Positions 35,046 to 43,734 of a DNA stretch of 64,000 bases are shown here, one piece after another. Position 1 is the first letter of the stretch. Every line of letters begins with the position of its first letter. The notes beneath the pieces were generated by a model. That model searched no databases. It was not told the origin of the DNA and was given only the letters and a program-made list of their open reading frames with translations. A program made the translations under genes and the position numbers. This stretch comes from CAJBNH01 sp964447285 (GTDB lineage Bacteria > Myxococcota_A > UBA9042), in NCBI GenBank assembly GCA_964447285.1, contig CAYURO010000017.1, positions 28,118-92,117 of the forward strand, read 5' to 3'.

Positions 35046-36860
35046 CTAAGGCGCCGTCACCTCAGGCATCGGCTGCATCATGTCGGGCATGGCTGGTGAG
35101 GAATTGCGGATGCCTTGCAGCATCGGAAGGACCACGCCCACGAGACTGGCCGCCGAATAGAGCGACATCCAGCTGCTGGGCGCGTACAGCTCGTCGTGGG
35201 CCCGCTTGCCCCAGTAAGTGCCGGCACCGGTTGCGAGCACCTTGGACAGGGCCTCACCGTAAGCCACTGAATCTCCTGCAAACACGGCGCGCATCGCCTC
35301 ACGGTAGGCCTCTGGCACATCGCCGGCCGTCAGCGGCGCCGACTCGATGTCGCTGCGGTAGGCCGCGTGACCGGGCTGCAGGGTCAAGTTTGTGCGGTTG
35401 CTGCGCACTTCGGCCACCATCAGCGACACGACCTCGCCCCAAGACACGCCCTCGCGCAACCCGCCGCGCGTGAAGGGCAATGCCTCCGCCAGCAGCGCGG
35501 CAAAGGCTGCAAACTCGAACTTCATCGGCCCCTCTGCGTGCAGCACGGACGTGGCGGGCGGCGATGCCAACGGCTTGGGCGACGCCTCCGGCCGGGCGAC
35601 GTCGACCAACCGCACCACCATGCGGTCCGGCTCGATCACGATGCCAACAGGCAAGACGGCCAGCTGCAGGTCGGGGTCCTTGGCCATGACTTCCAGCAGG
35701 AACTCGACGCGCGGCGCCTTGCCCTTGCGGGTCAGCTGCACCGAAACCTCCAGACCATTCAGCGTCTTGACCAGTTCTTCGACGAACTTCACTGCCTTGG
35801 CTGTGTCGCGCAGCGGCAGGATCAGGCGCGTGTCGGTCGCGCGCTGCGGCAACACTACGGCGAAGCTGCCGCGCAGACCGCCGACGCCCTCGCGCACCAG
35901 CGGCGGCATCGAGGCCAGCGGATCGCCGTCCGCCGACAGCAGAGCGATCAGCCGCTCGAGCCCCAGCGACGCGAACACGACCTGCGACGCGGCGGGCACA
36001 TAGGGTTCCACGGCCTTGGCCAGCGCCGCCTGATCCGCCTCGTCGGGCGCCAGCGCCTGCGCAAACGGGGTGACCGCCATCGGCAAACCACCGCGCAACA
36101 GCGTCGTCCAACCGGTCGAGGTCGCAAACCACGCCATGCCGACCGGAACCTGCACGTCCTCGCTGCCCGCCAGAAACGCTGCGCGCCCCCGCCGCTCGCC
36201 GGTCGAGGTCGGCAGCATCGCGCCCCAAGTCGCCGCGGCGTCCGGGTTCGGCTTTGCGTCCAGTACTTCGCGCTTGTCCGACAGCATCAACAGGCCGTCG
36301 CGAATCACGATCCAGTTGCCGCCGCTCTCCGGCCCCACGCGCAGTGCTGCGTTCGGAGCGCCGACCGGCAGCTTCACCGCGGCGGGCTTCTTCTTGGCGG
36401 CGCTGTCCGCCATGCCCACGTCGTCAGGCGCAATCAGCACCGCCAAGCGGCGGCCGGTGTCCCAAGCCTTGGCCACATCGACCACGGGCCACACAAGCGT
36501 TACAGCTTTGGAGTCGCCCTCTCCTGTCACCCAAACACAAACGTCGCCGTTCGCATCCAGACCGGCCTTCTCGAGCCCCTTGGAGTCCAGCGATGTCAAC
36601 AGGTTCGCCTTTGCGGCCCGCGCGGCCAAGCCCTTCCAGCCTTCGTCCGAGCCGCCCAGATCGCGCAGACGGGCAAACAGGGCCGCGGTCTCGGTCAGCA
36701 GCAAGCCGGGACGCTCGACGCAGAAGTAGCCTTGGGTGTCGACGGGCAGTCGCGCATCCAGCGAACCGGGGGCGTACCGCGCGGGACCGGCAAACGCACT
36801 GAACGACAGGGCCAAAGCAGCGACGGCACCCGACAGGGCGACCGGAAGGCGTAGCGACAT
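35046..36860 (-). CDS. Large secreted protein, function unknown
   Basis: 604 residues with a Sec signal peptide (LRLPVALSGAVAALALSFSAFA, cut near residue 24). The mature part alternates strands and helices without tandem repeats, with few Cys. Segments such as VLPQRATDTRLILPLRDTAKAVKFVEELVKTL and FLLEVMAKDPDLQLAVLPVG resemble DUF3352-like solute-exposed proteins of related bacteria, but the match is too weak to name. A Met/Pro-rich C-terminus (PAMPDMMQPMPEV) is unusual. It is separated by 104 bases from the acyltransferase gene upstream on the same strand. Confidence 0.7.
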   Translation of the reverse strand: MSLRLPVALSGAVAALALSFSAFAGPARYAPGSLDARLPVDTQGYFCVERPGLLLTETAALFARLRDLGGSDEGWKGLAARAAKANLLTSLDSKGLEKAGLDANGDVCVWVTGEGDSKAVTLVWPVVDVAKAWDTGRRLAVLIAPDDVGMADSAAKKKPAAVKLPVGAPNAALRVGPESGGNWIVIRDGLLMLSDKREVLDAKPNPDAAATWGAMLPTSTGERRGRAAFLAGSEDVQVPVGMAWFATSTGWTTLLRGGLPMAVTPFAQALAPDEADQAALAKAVEPYVPAASQVVFASLGLERLIALLSADGDPLASMPPLVREGVGGLRGSFAVVLPQRATDTRLILPLRDTAKAVKFVEELVKTLNGLEVSVQLTRKGKAPRVEFLLEVMAKDPDLQLAVLPVGIVIEPDRMVVRLVDVARPEASPKPLASPPATSVLHAEGPMKFEFAAFAALLAEALPFTRGGLREGVSWGEVVSLMVAEVRSNRTNLTLQPGHAAYRSDIESAPLTAGDVPEAYREAMRAVFAGDSVAYGEALSKVLATGAGTYWGKRAHDELYAPSSWMSLYSAASLVGVVLPMLQGIRNSSPAMPDMMQPMPEVTAP

Positions 36861-36964
36861 GGCAGGAGACCTCGTGGCGGTGAGAGTGAGGCGCGAAGGT
36901 ACAGGATTGCGGGCCGCTCGCCAACCGATTCAGGACTGTGGAGAACCTGAACGGCGCAGGAAGC

Positions 36965-38053
36965 CTACTCGAAACCCAAGCGGATCCAGCGACCTTGGTC
37001 GGCAGACCCCTTGCAAGCCAGCAGCTCGCGCCGACCGGGGATGGCGATCACGACACTGTTGGTGGCCGTGCCCTGCTCGTCCTCCGCCAGCCGGTTGATG
37101 CTGTCGACCCCATCGGTGCGGTCGGCGAACAAGGTGCGCAGCGTGTCGGCGTCCTGCCGTCCGTGGGTGACCGCGGCTTGCAGGCGGCTTAGGCGGGCGC
37201 GGCTGCTCGAGCTGGGCGCTTCCCCTTCCAAAGCGCAGTGTTCCGCAACCAGGCAGTGGTTGGTGCGGGTCAGCGGCGTGTCGATGGCGTCGCGGCGGAC
37301 GGCGCTCCAGGCCGTGGTTTCCCACTCGGTCAGGTGCTGGGCGTCCGCCAGCCAGTAGGTGTGGGCGGCGGCGCGCGGAGCGGTCTCGCACAGGCGGGCG
37401 GCGGTGGCGAAGTCGGGTGCAGTCAGCATGGCGTGCAGGATGTTTGTATAGCCCACGCCTACTTTGGAACCCCACGTCTTGATGTTGGTCGTCCCCAGCG
37501 CAAGGCCGGACGAGTTCATGCCGACCAGCGCCATGCACCCCGTGCAGGTCACGGTCCAGGTCTGCGGCCCCCGGTCGGGGACGCGGCGGATCGCCACGAC
37601 GTAGTCGATGTCCTGCGGATTCAGGTCCCAGGTCTGCGCCGCCATCGCAAGCCCGTCGACCGTGTGCGTGTGGGGCAGCAGCACGGCGGAACACCCCTCG
37701 GCGTCGGCCGGAAGCCCAGTCTTTTCTGCACCATACGTCAGCACGTCGCGCACATCGGTCATGTTGGCGGCGGTGTAGAGCTCGACCGGGTCGACGCCCG
37801 CCGCGCGGCACAGGGCGGCGTGCTCGTCATGGCCCGCTGGATGCCAGGCCCGCATCACGTCCATGCACTTGCGCCCCGCGTCCAGCAACGGTGCAAGATT
37901 GCGAAAGCCGAACGGCGCCAGATGCTCCAGCGTCGCATCGAAGCGCATCTGGACGAACGCCCGGATCTCGGCGCGCATCGCCAAGCCATGCGCCTCACCC
38001 AGCTGGGTTGGGGTACCGCGGAAGGTGTACTGGGGCAGCTCGAGGAGGGACAT
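36965..38053 (-). CDS. C45-type acyltransferase/amidohydrolase (AAT-like)
   Basis: 362 residues, no signal peptide. The block PADAEGCSAVLLPHT with Cys 121 and the following AQTWDLNP (near 138-145) match the nucleophile region of the acyl-CoA:6-aminopenicillanic acid acyltransferase-like family (Ntn hydrolases). In active members a precursor self-cleaves before the Cys. VTCTGCMALVGMNSSGLALGTTNIK and TRTNHCL further support the family. Bacterial members hydrolyse or transfer N-acyl groups on small amides; the substrate here is unknown. Confidence 0.75.
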   Translation of the reverse strand: MSLLELPQYTFRGTPTQLGEAHGLAMRAEIRAFVQMRFDATLEHLAPFGFRNLAPLLDAGRKCMDVMRAWHPAGHDEHAALCRAAGVDPVELYTAANMTDVRDVLTYGAEKTGLPADAEGCSAVLLPHTHTVDGLAMAAQTWDLNPQDIDYVVAIRRVPDRGPQTWTVTCTGCMALVGMNSSGLALGTTNIKTWGSKVGVGYTNILHAMLTAPDFATAARLCETAPRAAAHTYWLADAQHLTEWETTAWSAVRRDAIDTPLTRTNHCLVAEHCALEGEAPSSSSRARLSRLQAAVTHGRQDADTLRTLFADRTDGVDSINRLAEDEQGTATNSVVIAIPGRRELLACKGSADQGRWIRLGFE

Positions 38054-38104
38054 GCGCGCCTGACCCCGGGGGACGAGTGGCCGGGGAAGCGCGGAGTATA
38101 GAAG

Positions 38105-41100
38105 CTACCGCACGAAGATGAAGCCCCAGTCGGCCTTGACGCTCTTCTCGCCTGTGTCGCCGCCGCAGCCTGCCGCCGAGCCGGCCGGCATGGTCGGGTC
38201 GATACCGCAGACGTTGCCAGCACCGCCAAAGCCGATGCGCGAGTCGGGCGACGAGCAGTCGGCCTGCTCGTTGCCCAAAATGCCAATGCGCACCTTGGCC
38301 CAGCCTTCCTGCGTCCAGTTGTTCAGCCCCTCTCGGTTGCAGTTCACCTGCATCGTCGAGCCCGCGATCAGGTTCTTCCACGCGCCTCGGCCAATCGCCA
38401 CCGTGGGCTTGAACACCCCGTCCAGCAGGGCGGCGCGCAACGATGTGGCGACATGGGACATGACAACCCAATTCGTCGTACCCGCCAGCTTCATGCCCAA
38501 CCGTAGCTCCGTGTAGCCGACGGTCCAGAAGCTCTCGAGCTTGGCCTCCGAGTCCTCAAAGCCGGGCACCGTGACGTTGAGGCCGACGGTGTTGGTCCAG
38601 TACGGCGCGTCGTACACGAAGGTGGCCGCCTTGCCGTTCATGCGCATCACCAGCGTCCAGCCACCGCCGTCCGAGGTCATGTCGCAGTACGCCTGGAACA
38701 TCTTGCCGGCACCCGCCTTGCCGTCGGGGTCAAGGTAGTAGACGCCGTCCATTGAGGCGGGCAGCGTGTCGAGAATCGCCTTGCATGAGGTTGCCGGGTT
38801 CAGGTCACTGCCGATCGAGCACTGGCCCGAGAAGCACATGCCTGCCTTGCCGCAAATGCTACCGTCGATGACGGCCGGGTGCAGACACCCCTTGACCGTG
38901 TCGCAGCTGTCGGCCGTGCAGGGGTTGCCGTCGTCGCAGCTGATGTCGGTACCGCCGCACTTGCCGGCCGTGCAGATGTCCTTGTCCGTACAGGCAGATC
39001 CGTCATCACACGCGATCGAGACGTTGATGGCCTGGCAGCCCTTGACGCTGTCGCAGTAGTCGACGGTGCAGAAGTTGCCGTCGTCGCACTTCAACGCGGG
39101 TCCGCCACACTTGCCGGCGCCGCAGATGTCCTTGCCGGTGCAGGCGTTGCCGTCGTCGCAGGCCGCCGTGTTGGCCTTGTAGACACAGCCGGCGACCTTG
39201 TCGCACGAGTCGTCGGTACAGCCGTTGCCGTCATTGCACACCGTCAGCTTGCCGGGCACGCACGACCCGTTCACGCAGCCGTCACCGACCGTGCACACGC
39301 TGCCGTCGTCGCACGGAAGCGGCCAGTTGGTCGAGATGCAGCCCTTCTGCGAGTCACAAAGGTCGATGGTGCAAGGGTTGCTGTCGTTGCAGTCCTTGGT
39401 ACCGGTGGTGGCGCACTTGCCGCCGTTGCACGCATCGCCAAGGGTGCAGACGTCGTTGTCGGTGCAGGCCGCACTGTTGGGGGCAAACACGCAACCGGTC
39501 GCCTTGTTGCAAGAGTCGTCGGTGCAGCCGTTGCCGTCGTCGCAGGCCTTTGCCGACCCTGAACTGCAAGTGCCGGCGGCGCAGATGTCGCCGACCGTGC
39601 ACGCGTTGCCATCCTCGCACGACAGCGTGTTGGCCGCTGAGGCACAACCGGTCACGGGATCACAGGAATCCGTCGTGCACAGGTTACTGTCGTCGCAACT
39701 CTTGGCGGCGCCCGAGATGCACGAACCGCCCGCGCACGCATCGGACTGCGTGCACGCGTTGCCGTCATCGCAAGGCGTGGTGTTCTGCGCAAACGTGCAG
39801 CCCTTGAGCTTGTCGCAGGCGTCGTCGGTGCAGCTGTTGCCGTCCGCGCAGACCGTCGGCTTGCCCGAGGTGCACGCGCCCGCCTCGCAGATGTCTCCTG
39901 TCGTGCAAGCGTCGCCGTCGGTGCAGGGCTCGGTGTTGATCACGTTCTTGCAGCCCTCAGCCGGGTCGCAAGTCTCGGTGGTGCACGGGTTGGCGTCGTC
40001 GCAAGCGGGCGGGATGCCGGGGACGCAAGCGCCGTCCTTGCAGATGTCCTGCTGGGTGCAGGCGTTGTTGTCGTTGCAGGCCGCAGCGTTGGGCGTGAAC
40101 GAGCAGCCGGTCGCGGGCGCGCAGCCGTCGTCGGTGCAGCTGTTGCCGTCGTCGCATTTGGCGGTGTCGCCTGCCTTGCACGCGCCGGCCGCGCAGCTGT
40201 CGCTGGTGGTGCAGGCATCCCCGTCGTCGCACGGCTGGCTGTTCGGCGTATTCTCGCAACCCAAGGTGGGGTCGCAGGAATCCGTCGTGCAGGCATTCTT
40301 GTCGTTGCAGTCCTTGGCCGCACCGGGCTTGCAGAAGCCGCCGCTGCAGACGTCGGTCTCCGTACACACATTGTCGTCGCTGCACGAGCCGGCGTTCACG
40401 GCGTTGGCGCAGCCGGTGACCTTGTCGCAGCTGTCATCGGTGCACGGATTGCCGTCGTCGCAGTTGGCGGCCTTGCCGGGGGCGCAAGCGCCCTTTGCGC
40501 AGATGTCGCCGGTGGTGCAGGCATCGCCATCGCTGCACGGAAGGGCCGCGGCAGTGTTCTGACAACCCAACACGGCGTCGCAGTTATCGCTGGTGCAGGC
40601 GTTGCCGTCGTCGCAGGTCTTCTGCACGCCGCCGACGCACGCGCCGTCCTTGCACGCGTCGCTCTCGGTGCACACGCTGCCGTCGTCGCAGGGGTCGGTC
40701 AGGTTCTGCGTGACGCAGCCGGTCGCCGGGTCGCAGCTGTCCTTGGTGCAAACCTTGCCGTCATCGCACGCCTTGGCTGCGCCCGCCTGACAGGTACCGT
40801 CCATGCAGCCGTCGCCGGTGGTGCAGGCGTTGCCATCCTCGCAGGGAGCCGAATTCGCCGTCGCGGTGCAACCCTTGACCGGGTCGCAGCCGTCGTTGGT
40901 GCACGGATTGCTGTCGTCGCAGCTCTTGACCTTGCCCGGTACGCACAATCCGTCTGCGCAGGCGTCGCCGATGGTGCAAACGCTGCCATCGTCGCAGGGG
41001 TCGGTGGTCGGCGCGTTCACGCAGCCGGTCTTGGGATCGCACGAGTCTTTGGTGCACAGGTTGTTGTCGTCGCAGACCTTGGGCGTCCCGGTCATGCAGA

Positions 41101-42061
41101 CGCCGTCCTTGCACGAATCGTTGCTGTTGCAGACGTCACCGTCGTCACACGCGCCGGCTGCAGGGGCGTGGGCGCACCCGGTCTGGGGGTCGCAAGCGTC
41201 GGACGTGCAGACGTTGGCGTCGTCGCACGCATTGACCACGCCGGCCTTGCAAGTGCCTGATTGGCACGTGGTCTGGTCGGTGCAGGCGTTCGCGTCGTCG
41301 CACGGTGCGCCGTCCACCTTGGTGTAGGTCTCGCAAGCCCCAGCCACGCACGCCACAACCTTGCAGACGTCGGCGTTGGGCGCGCAGTTGGCGTCGACCA
41401 CGCACTCGGGCGGGACATCGGGATTCGAAGTATCTGGATCAACAACGGTATCCGGGTCGATCCCAGCGTCCGGCCCGACGTCGGGAACGATCGTGTCGGG
41501 CGCGACGTCTGGGACGACCACATCCGGGTCCACCCCTGCATCCGTGGCCGCGTCAGGAACCACCGCGTCCGGGTCCACAACACCGTCAGGGGCGGCATCA
41601 GGAGCGACTGCGTCCGGGTCGATCACCGCGTCGCCGGCCGTATCGGTCTCGGCGTCGGCAGCGGTATCGATGACCGCGTCAAGCGCACCATCCGGGTCGG
41701 TCGCCGTGTCCGTCGCAGCATCCGGGTCGGTCGTCGTGTCCGTCGCAGCATCCGGGTCGGTCGTCGTGTCGGTGGCCGCATCGGCGTCGTCGGGTCCCAG
41801 ATCGGGCAGCGCATCCACCGTAGACGTCACGTCGTCGGCGGAGTCGACATCGCCGAAATCTGCGTCAAGGACGTCGTCGATAGCGGTGTCGAACGTGTCC
41901 AGATCGGTCGCGTCCGAGATCACCAAATCAGGAGTGGTGTCAACGAGTTCCTCTGCACCCGGACCGACGACCGGCGAGTCCCCGCTGCAGCCTGCGAACC
42001 ACAGCGCCGCAGCCGCAGCAAACGGAACAAAACGACAGACAAGAATTGCATTGTTGCGCAT
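38105..42061 (-). CDS. Giant Cys-rich repeat lipoprotein with fibrinogen-like C-terminus
   Basis: 1318 residues from the ATG at 42061 (AGGAG upstream). A lipobox (FAGC, Cys 25) is followed by about 200 residues of Asp/Thr/Ala/Pro-rich stalk, including near-identical DAATDTTTDP units. Then come about 16 paired units of roughly 48 residues, alternating 'CDDGNxCTxDSCDxxxGC' and 'DDGxxCTxGDxCxxGxC', as in the Dictyostelium CTDC-type Cys repeat. The last 200 residues begin NPATSCKAILDTLP and contain DGVYYLDPDG, AYCDMTSDGGGWTLVMR, the fibrinogen-related/lectin-like start. An adhesin or surface-recognition role is likely. An upstream start at 42205 lacks a signal peptide and was rejected. Confidence 0.88.
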   Translation of the reverse strand: MRNNAILVCRFVPFAAAAALWFAGCSGDSPVVGPGAEELVDTTPDLVISDATDLDTFDTAIDDVLDADFGDVDSADDVTSTVDALPDLGPDDADAATDTTTDPDAATDTTTDPDAATDTATDPDGALDAVIDTAADAETDTAGDAVIDPDAVAPDAAPDGVVDPDAVVPDAATDAGVDPDVVVPDVAPDTIVPDVGPDAGIDPDTVVDPDTSNPDVPPECVVDANCAPNADVCKVVACVAGACETYTKVDGAPCDDANACTDQTTCQSGTCKAGVVNACDDANVCTSDACDPQTGCAHAPAAGACDDGDVCNSNDSCKDGVCMTGTPKVCDDNNLCTKDSCDPKTGCVNAPTTDPCDDGSVCTIGDACADGLCVPGKVKSCDDSNPCTNDGCDPVKGCTATANSAPCEDGNACTTGDGCMDGTCQAGAAKACDDGKVCTKDSCDPATGCVTQNLTDPCDDGSVCTESDACKDGACVGGVQKTCDDGNACTSDNCDAVLGCQNTAAALPCSDGDACTTGDICAKGACAPGKAANCDDGNPCTDDSCDKVTGCANAVNAGSCSDDNVCTETDVCSGGFCKPGAAKDCNDKNACTTDSCDPTLGCENTPNSQPCDDGDACTTSDSCAAGACKAGDTAKCDDGNSCTDDGCAPATGCSFTPNAAACNDNNACTQQDICKDGACVPGIPPACDDANPCTTETCDPAEGCKNVINTEPCTDGDACTTGDICEAGACTSGKPTVCADGNSCTDDACDKLKGCTFAQNTTPCDDGNACTQSDACAGGSCISGAAKSCDDSNLCTTDSCDPVTGCASAANTLSCEDGNACTVGDICAAGTCSSGSAKACDDGNGCTDDSCNKATGCVFAPNSAACTDNDVCTLGDACNGGKCATTGTKDCNDSNPCTIDLCDSQKGCISTNWPLPCDDGSVCTVGDGCVNGSCVPGKLTVCNDGNGCTDDSCDKVAGCVYKANTAACDDGNACTGKDICGAGKCGGPALKCDDGNFCTVDYCDSVKGCQAINVSIACDDGSACTDKDICTAGKCGGTDISCDDGNPCTADSCDTVKGCLHPAVIDGSICGKAGMCFSGQCSIGSDLNPATSCKAILDTLPASMDGVYYLDPDGKAGAGKMFQAYCDMTSDGGGWTLVMRMNGKAATFVYDAPYWTNTVGLNVTVPGFEDSEAKLESFWTVGYTELRLGMKLAGTTNWVVMSHVATSLRAALLDGVFKPTVAIGRGAWKNLIAGSTMQVNCNREGLNNWTQEGWAKVRIGILGNEQADCSSPDSRIGFGGAGNVCGIDPTMPAGSAAGCGGDTGEKSVKADWGFIFVR
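41691..41780. repeat. Three 30-bp tandem DNA repeats in the stalk of the Cys-rich lipoprotein
   Basis: The 30-base unit starting TCCGGGTCGGTCGTCGTGTC begins at 41691, 41721 and 41751; the first two differ at one position and the third is imperfect. Each codes for one 10-residue stalk unit on the minus strand. Such repeats can change copy number and so alter stalk length. Confidence 0.75.
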
Positions 42062-42140
42062 GGGGGGACACTCCTGTGGCGCGGAACACGACCCTTCGAA
42101 AGTGGACCCATTTGGACCGTGCTGGTTCCGACCAGAATAC

Positions 42141-42170
42141 AGGATACCTCTTCGCCCCCGTGCCTGTCGA
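42141..42170 (-). promoter_or_regulatory. Promoter for the giant Cys-rich lipoprotein (TCGACA - 18 - TATCCT)
   Basis: On the minus strand TCGACA (42170-42165), 18 bases, TATCCT (42146-42141). This leaves a leader of about 70 bases. A second TATTCT lies at 42139-42134. Confidence 0.45.
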
Positions 42171-42262
42171 ATGCATCGCAATGGGACGCGGTCTTGACCC
42201 CCCAACCCGCGTGTCGCACGGTGGAGTTGTCACGGGGGTCTTCGTCCCCCCTTGGAGTGCGC

Positions 42263-42694
42263 GTGTTGTCTCAAGCCCGCGAATCTGTTGCATCCCGAAC
42301 CCCAAGCGCTGGGCCGACACGGCGGCTGATCCTGCCGCTTGGACTGATGGCGCTGATGTGGTGGCAGTCGTCCAACGTCTGGCCAGAGGCCGGCCGGTTC
42401 GCGCAGCTGCTGGCCGCCTGGCTGCCCGAGTGGCTGCCCATCGACAAGGCCGTGCACGCGGCGATGTACGCGCTTCTGTGTGCCGCCTGGCTGTTTGCGC
42501 TGCGCCCGTTGCAGCACGGATGGCGCCTGTCGGCTTGGGCGTGGACCCTCACGGCGGCCTACGGGGCCATTGACGAGGTCCACCAGAGCTTCGTCCCCGG
42601 CCGCAACGCCGACCCGATCGATGCGCTGGCCGACGCCACCGGGGCGCTGGTCATTGTTTTGGCGGTGTGGTTGGTCGGGCGTGGTCGGAGGTGA
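42263..42694 (+). CDS. VanZ-family membrane protein
   Basis: 143 residues. TM helices include LPLGLMALMWW, AAMYALLCAAWLFAL, AWAWTLTAAYG and ALVIVLAVWLVG. The family motifs IDKAVHAAMYALL and YGAIDEVHQSFVPGRNADPIDALADATGA are present (D-K-x-x-H and D-E-x-H-Q-x-F). VanZ proteins are linked to teicoplanin resistance in enterococci, but most homologues have no known role. GTG 42263 was chosen because GGAG lies 5 bases upstream; GTG 42257 is possible. It is divergent from the giant lipoprotein gene. Confidence 0.85.
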   Translation: MLSQARESVASRTPSAGPTRRLILPLGLMALMWWQSSNVWPEAGRFAQLLAAWLPEWLPIDKAVHAAMYALLCAAWLFALRPLQHGWRLSAWAWTLTAAYGAIDEVHQSFVPGRNADPIDALADATGALVIVLAVWLVGRGRR

Positions 42695-42862
42695 CCTGCC
42701 GCACGCGCATCGGCGGAAATCCTTTTCCGGTGCAATTGGTCCTGTTTTCTGGCTGCCCCTCGACGAAACTCCTGCCCCTTTCGCCCCATGGCGTGCCAAC
42801 CGAACCGCGACTAGACTTCGCGCCCCTTGCCGCCCATGCGGTCACGTGGAGCCCCCCCAACG

Positions 42863-43525
42863 ATGCACGGTGTGATTTTCGACATGGACGGAGTCCTCGC
42901 AGACTCGAACGAAACCCACTTTCAGGCGTTCATCCGCATGGGCCAAGAACTGGGAGTGCCGTTTCCCCGGGCCATGCTCGAGCGCTCGTTCGGGATGCAT
43001 AACAATCAGATCTTTCCGATGTGGCTGGGCGCCGACCTGCCGCAGGCGCGCATCGACGCGCTGGCCGCTCGCAAGGAAGCGCTGTACCGCGAGCTCGCCC
43101 ACGACACCCTGCAACCCGTTGCCGGTGCTGTGGAACTATTCAACGCCATGCGCCATGCCGGGTGGCGGCTGGCCGTGGCATCGTCAGGCCCGGGAGCCAA
43201 CGTGCGCCTCGCATTGGACGTCCTGGGGCTGGCGGGACAGCTGCACGCCGTCGTGACAGGCGACGACGTGACACACGGCAAGCCCGCCCCGGACGTGTTT
43301 CTGCTGGCGCTGCAAGGATTGGGGCTGCCTGCCGCCAGTTGCGTGGTGATCGAGGACGCGCCGAACGGTATCGAGGCCGCCCGTGCCGCTGGAATCGCGG
43401 TCGTGGCGGTGACCACGTCCAAGCCCGCGCACGCCCTGACGAATGCAGACTTGGTGGTCGAGACCCTGTCCCGGCTGGGACCACAAGTGCTGCACGACGT
43501 GATCAAGCGACACGCCACGGCCTGA
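42863..43525 (+). CDS. HAD-superfamily hydrolase (beta-phosphoglucomutase-like)
   Basis: 220 residues. Motif I DMDGV holds the catalytic Asp pair (D7 and D9), motif II is in VASSG, motif III is K in GKPAPDVF, and motif IV is VIEDAPNGIEAA. An N-terminal alpha-helical cap (type C1) lies between motif I and II. This is the subfamily of phosphoglycolate phosphatases and beta-phosphoglucomutases; the substrate is not evident. A start at 42827 adds 12 residues with no family support. A TAGACT at 42812-42817 may be its -10. Confidence 0.88.
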   Translation: MHGVIFDMDGVLADSNETHFQAFIRMGQELGVPFPRAMLERSFGMHNNQIFPMWLGADLPQARIDALAARKEALYRELAHDTLQPVAGAVELFNAMRHAGWRLAVASSGPGANVRLALDVLGLAGQLHAVVTGDDVTHGKPAPDVFLLALQGLGLPAASCVVIEDAPNGIEAARAAGIAVVAVTTSKPAHALTNADLVVETLSRLGPQVLHDVIKRHATA

Positions 43526-43734
43526 CCCGTGTGAACGACTCGGCAGCCCGCCACCGCCCATGTCGCACGCAAGCGGGTCCCCCTCTGCCCCGCATATTTC
43601 CCTACACGATCGCGATTGACTCCCCGACCACAATCGGCAAACCTTCCTTACGGATCCGCGCAGATCCACCCGGCCACCGGGCGCCCTCCCCGGCTTCCTT
43701 TCCGCAGCCCCCAAGCGCGCTGAAGAGGACGTCC

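Noticed and set aside
38900..41350. CRISPR-like periodic repeats
   Set aside because: The periodicity comes from Cys/Asp codons of the CTDC units. No identical repeats separated by unique spacers occur.
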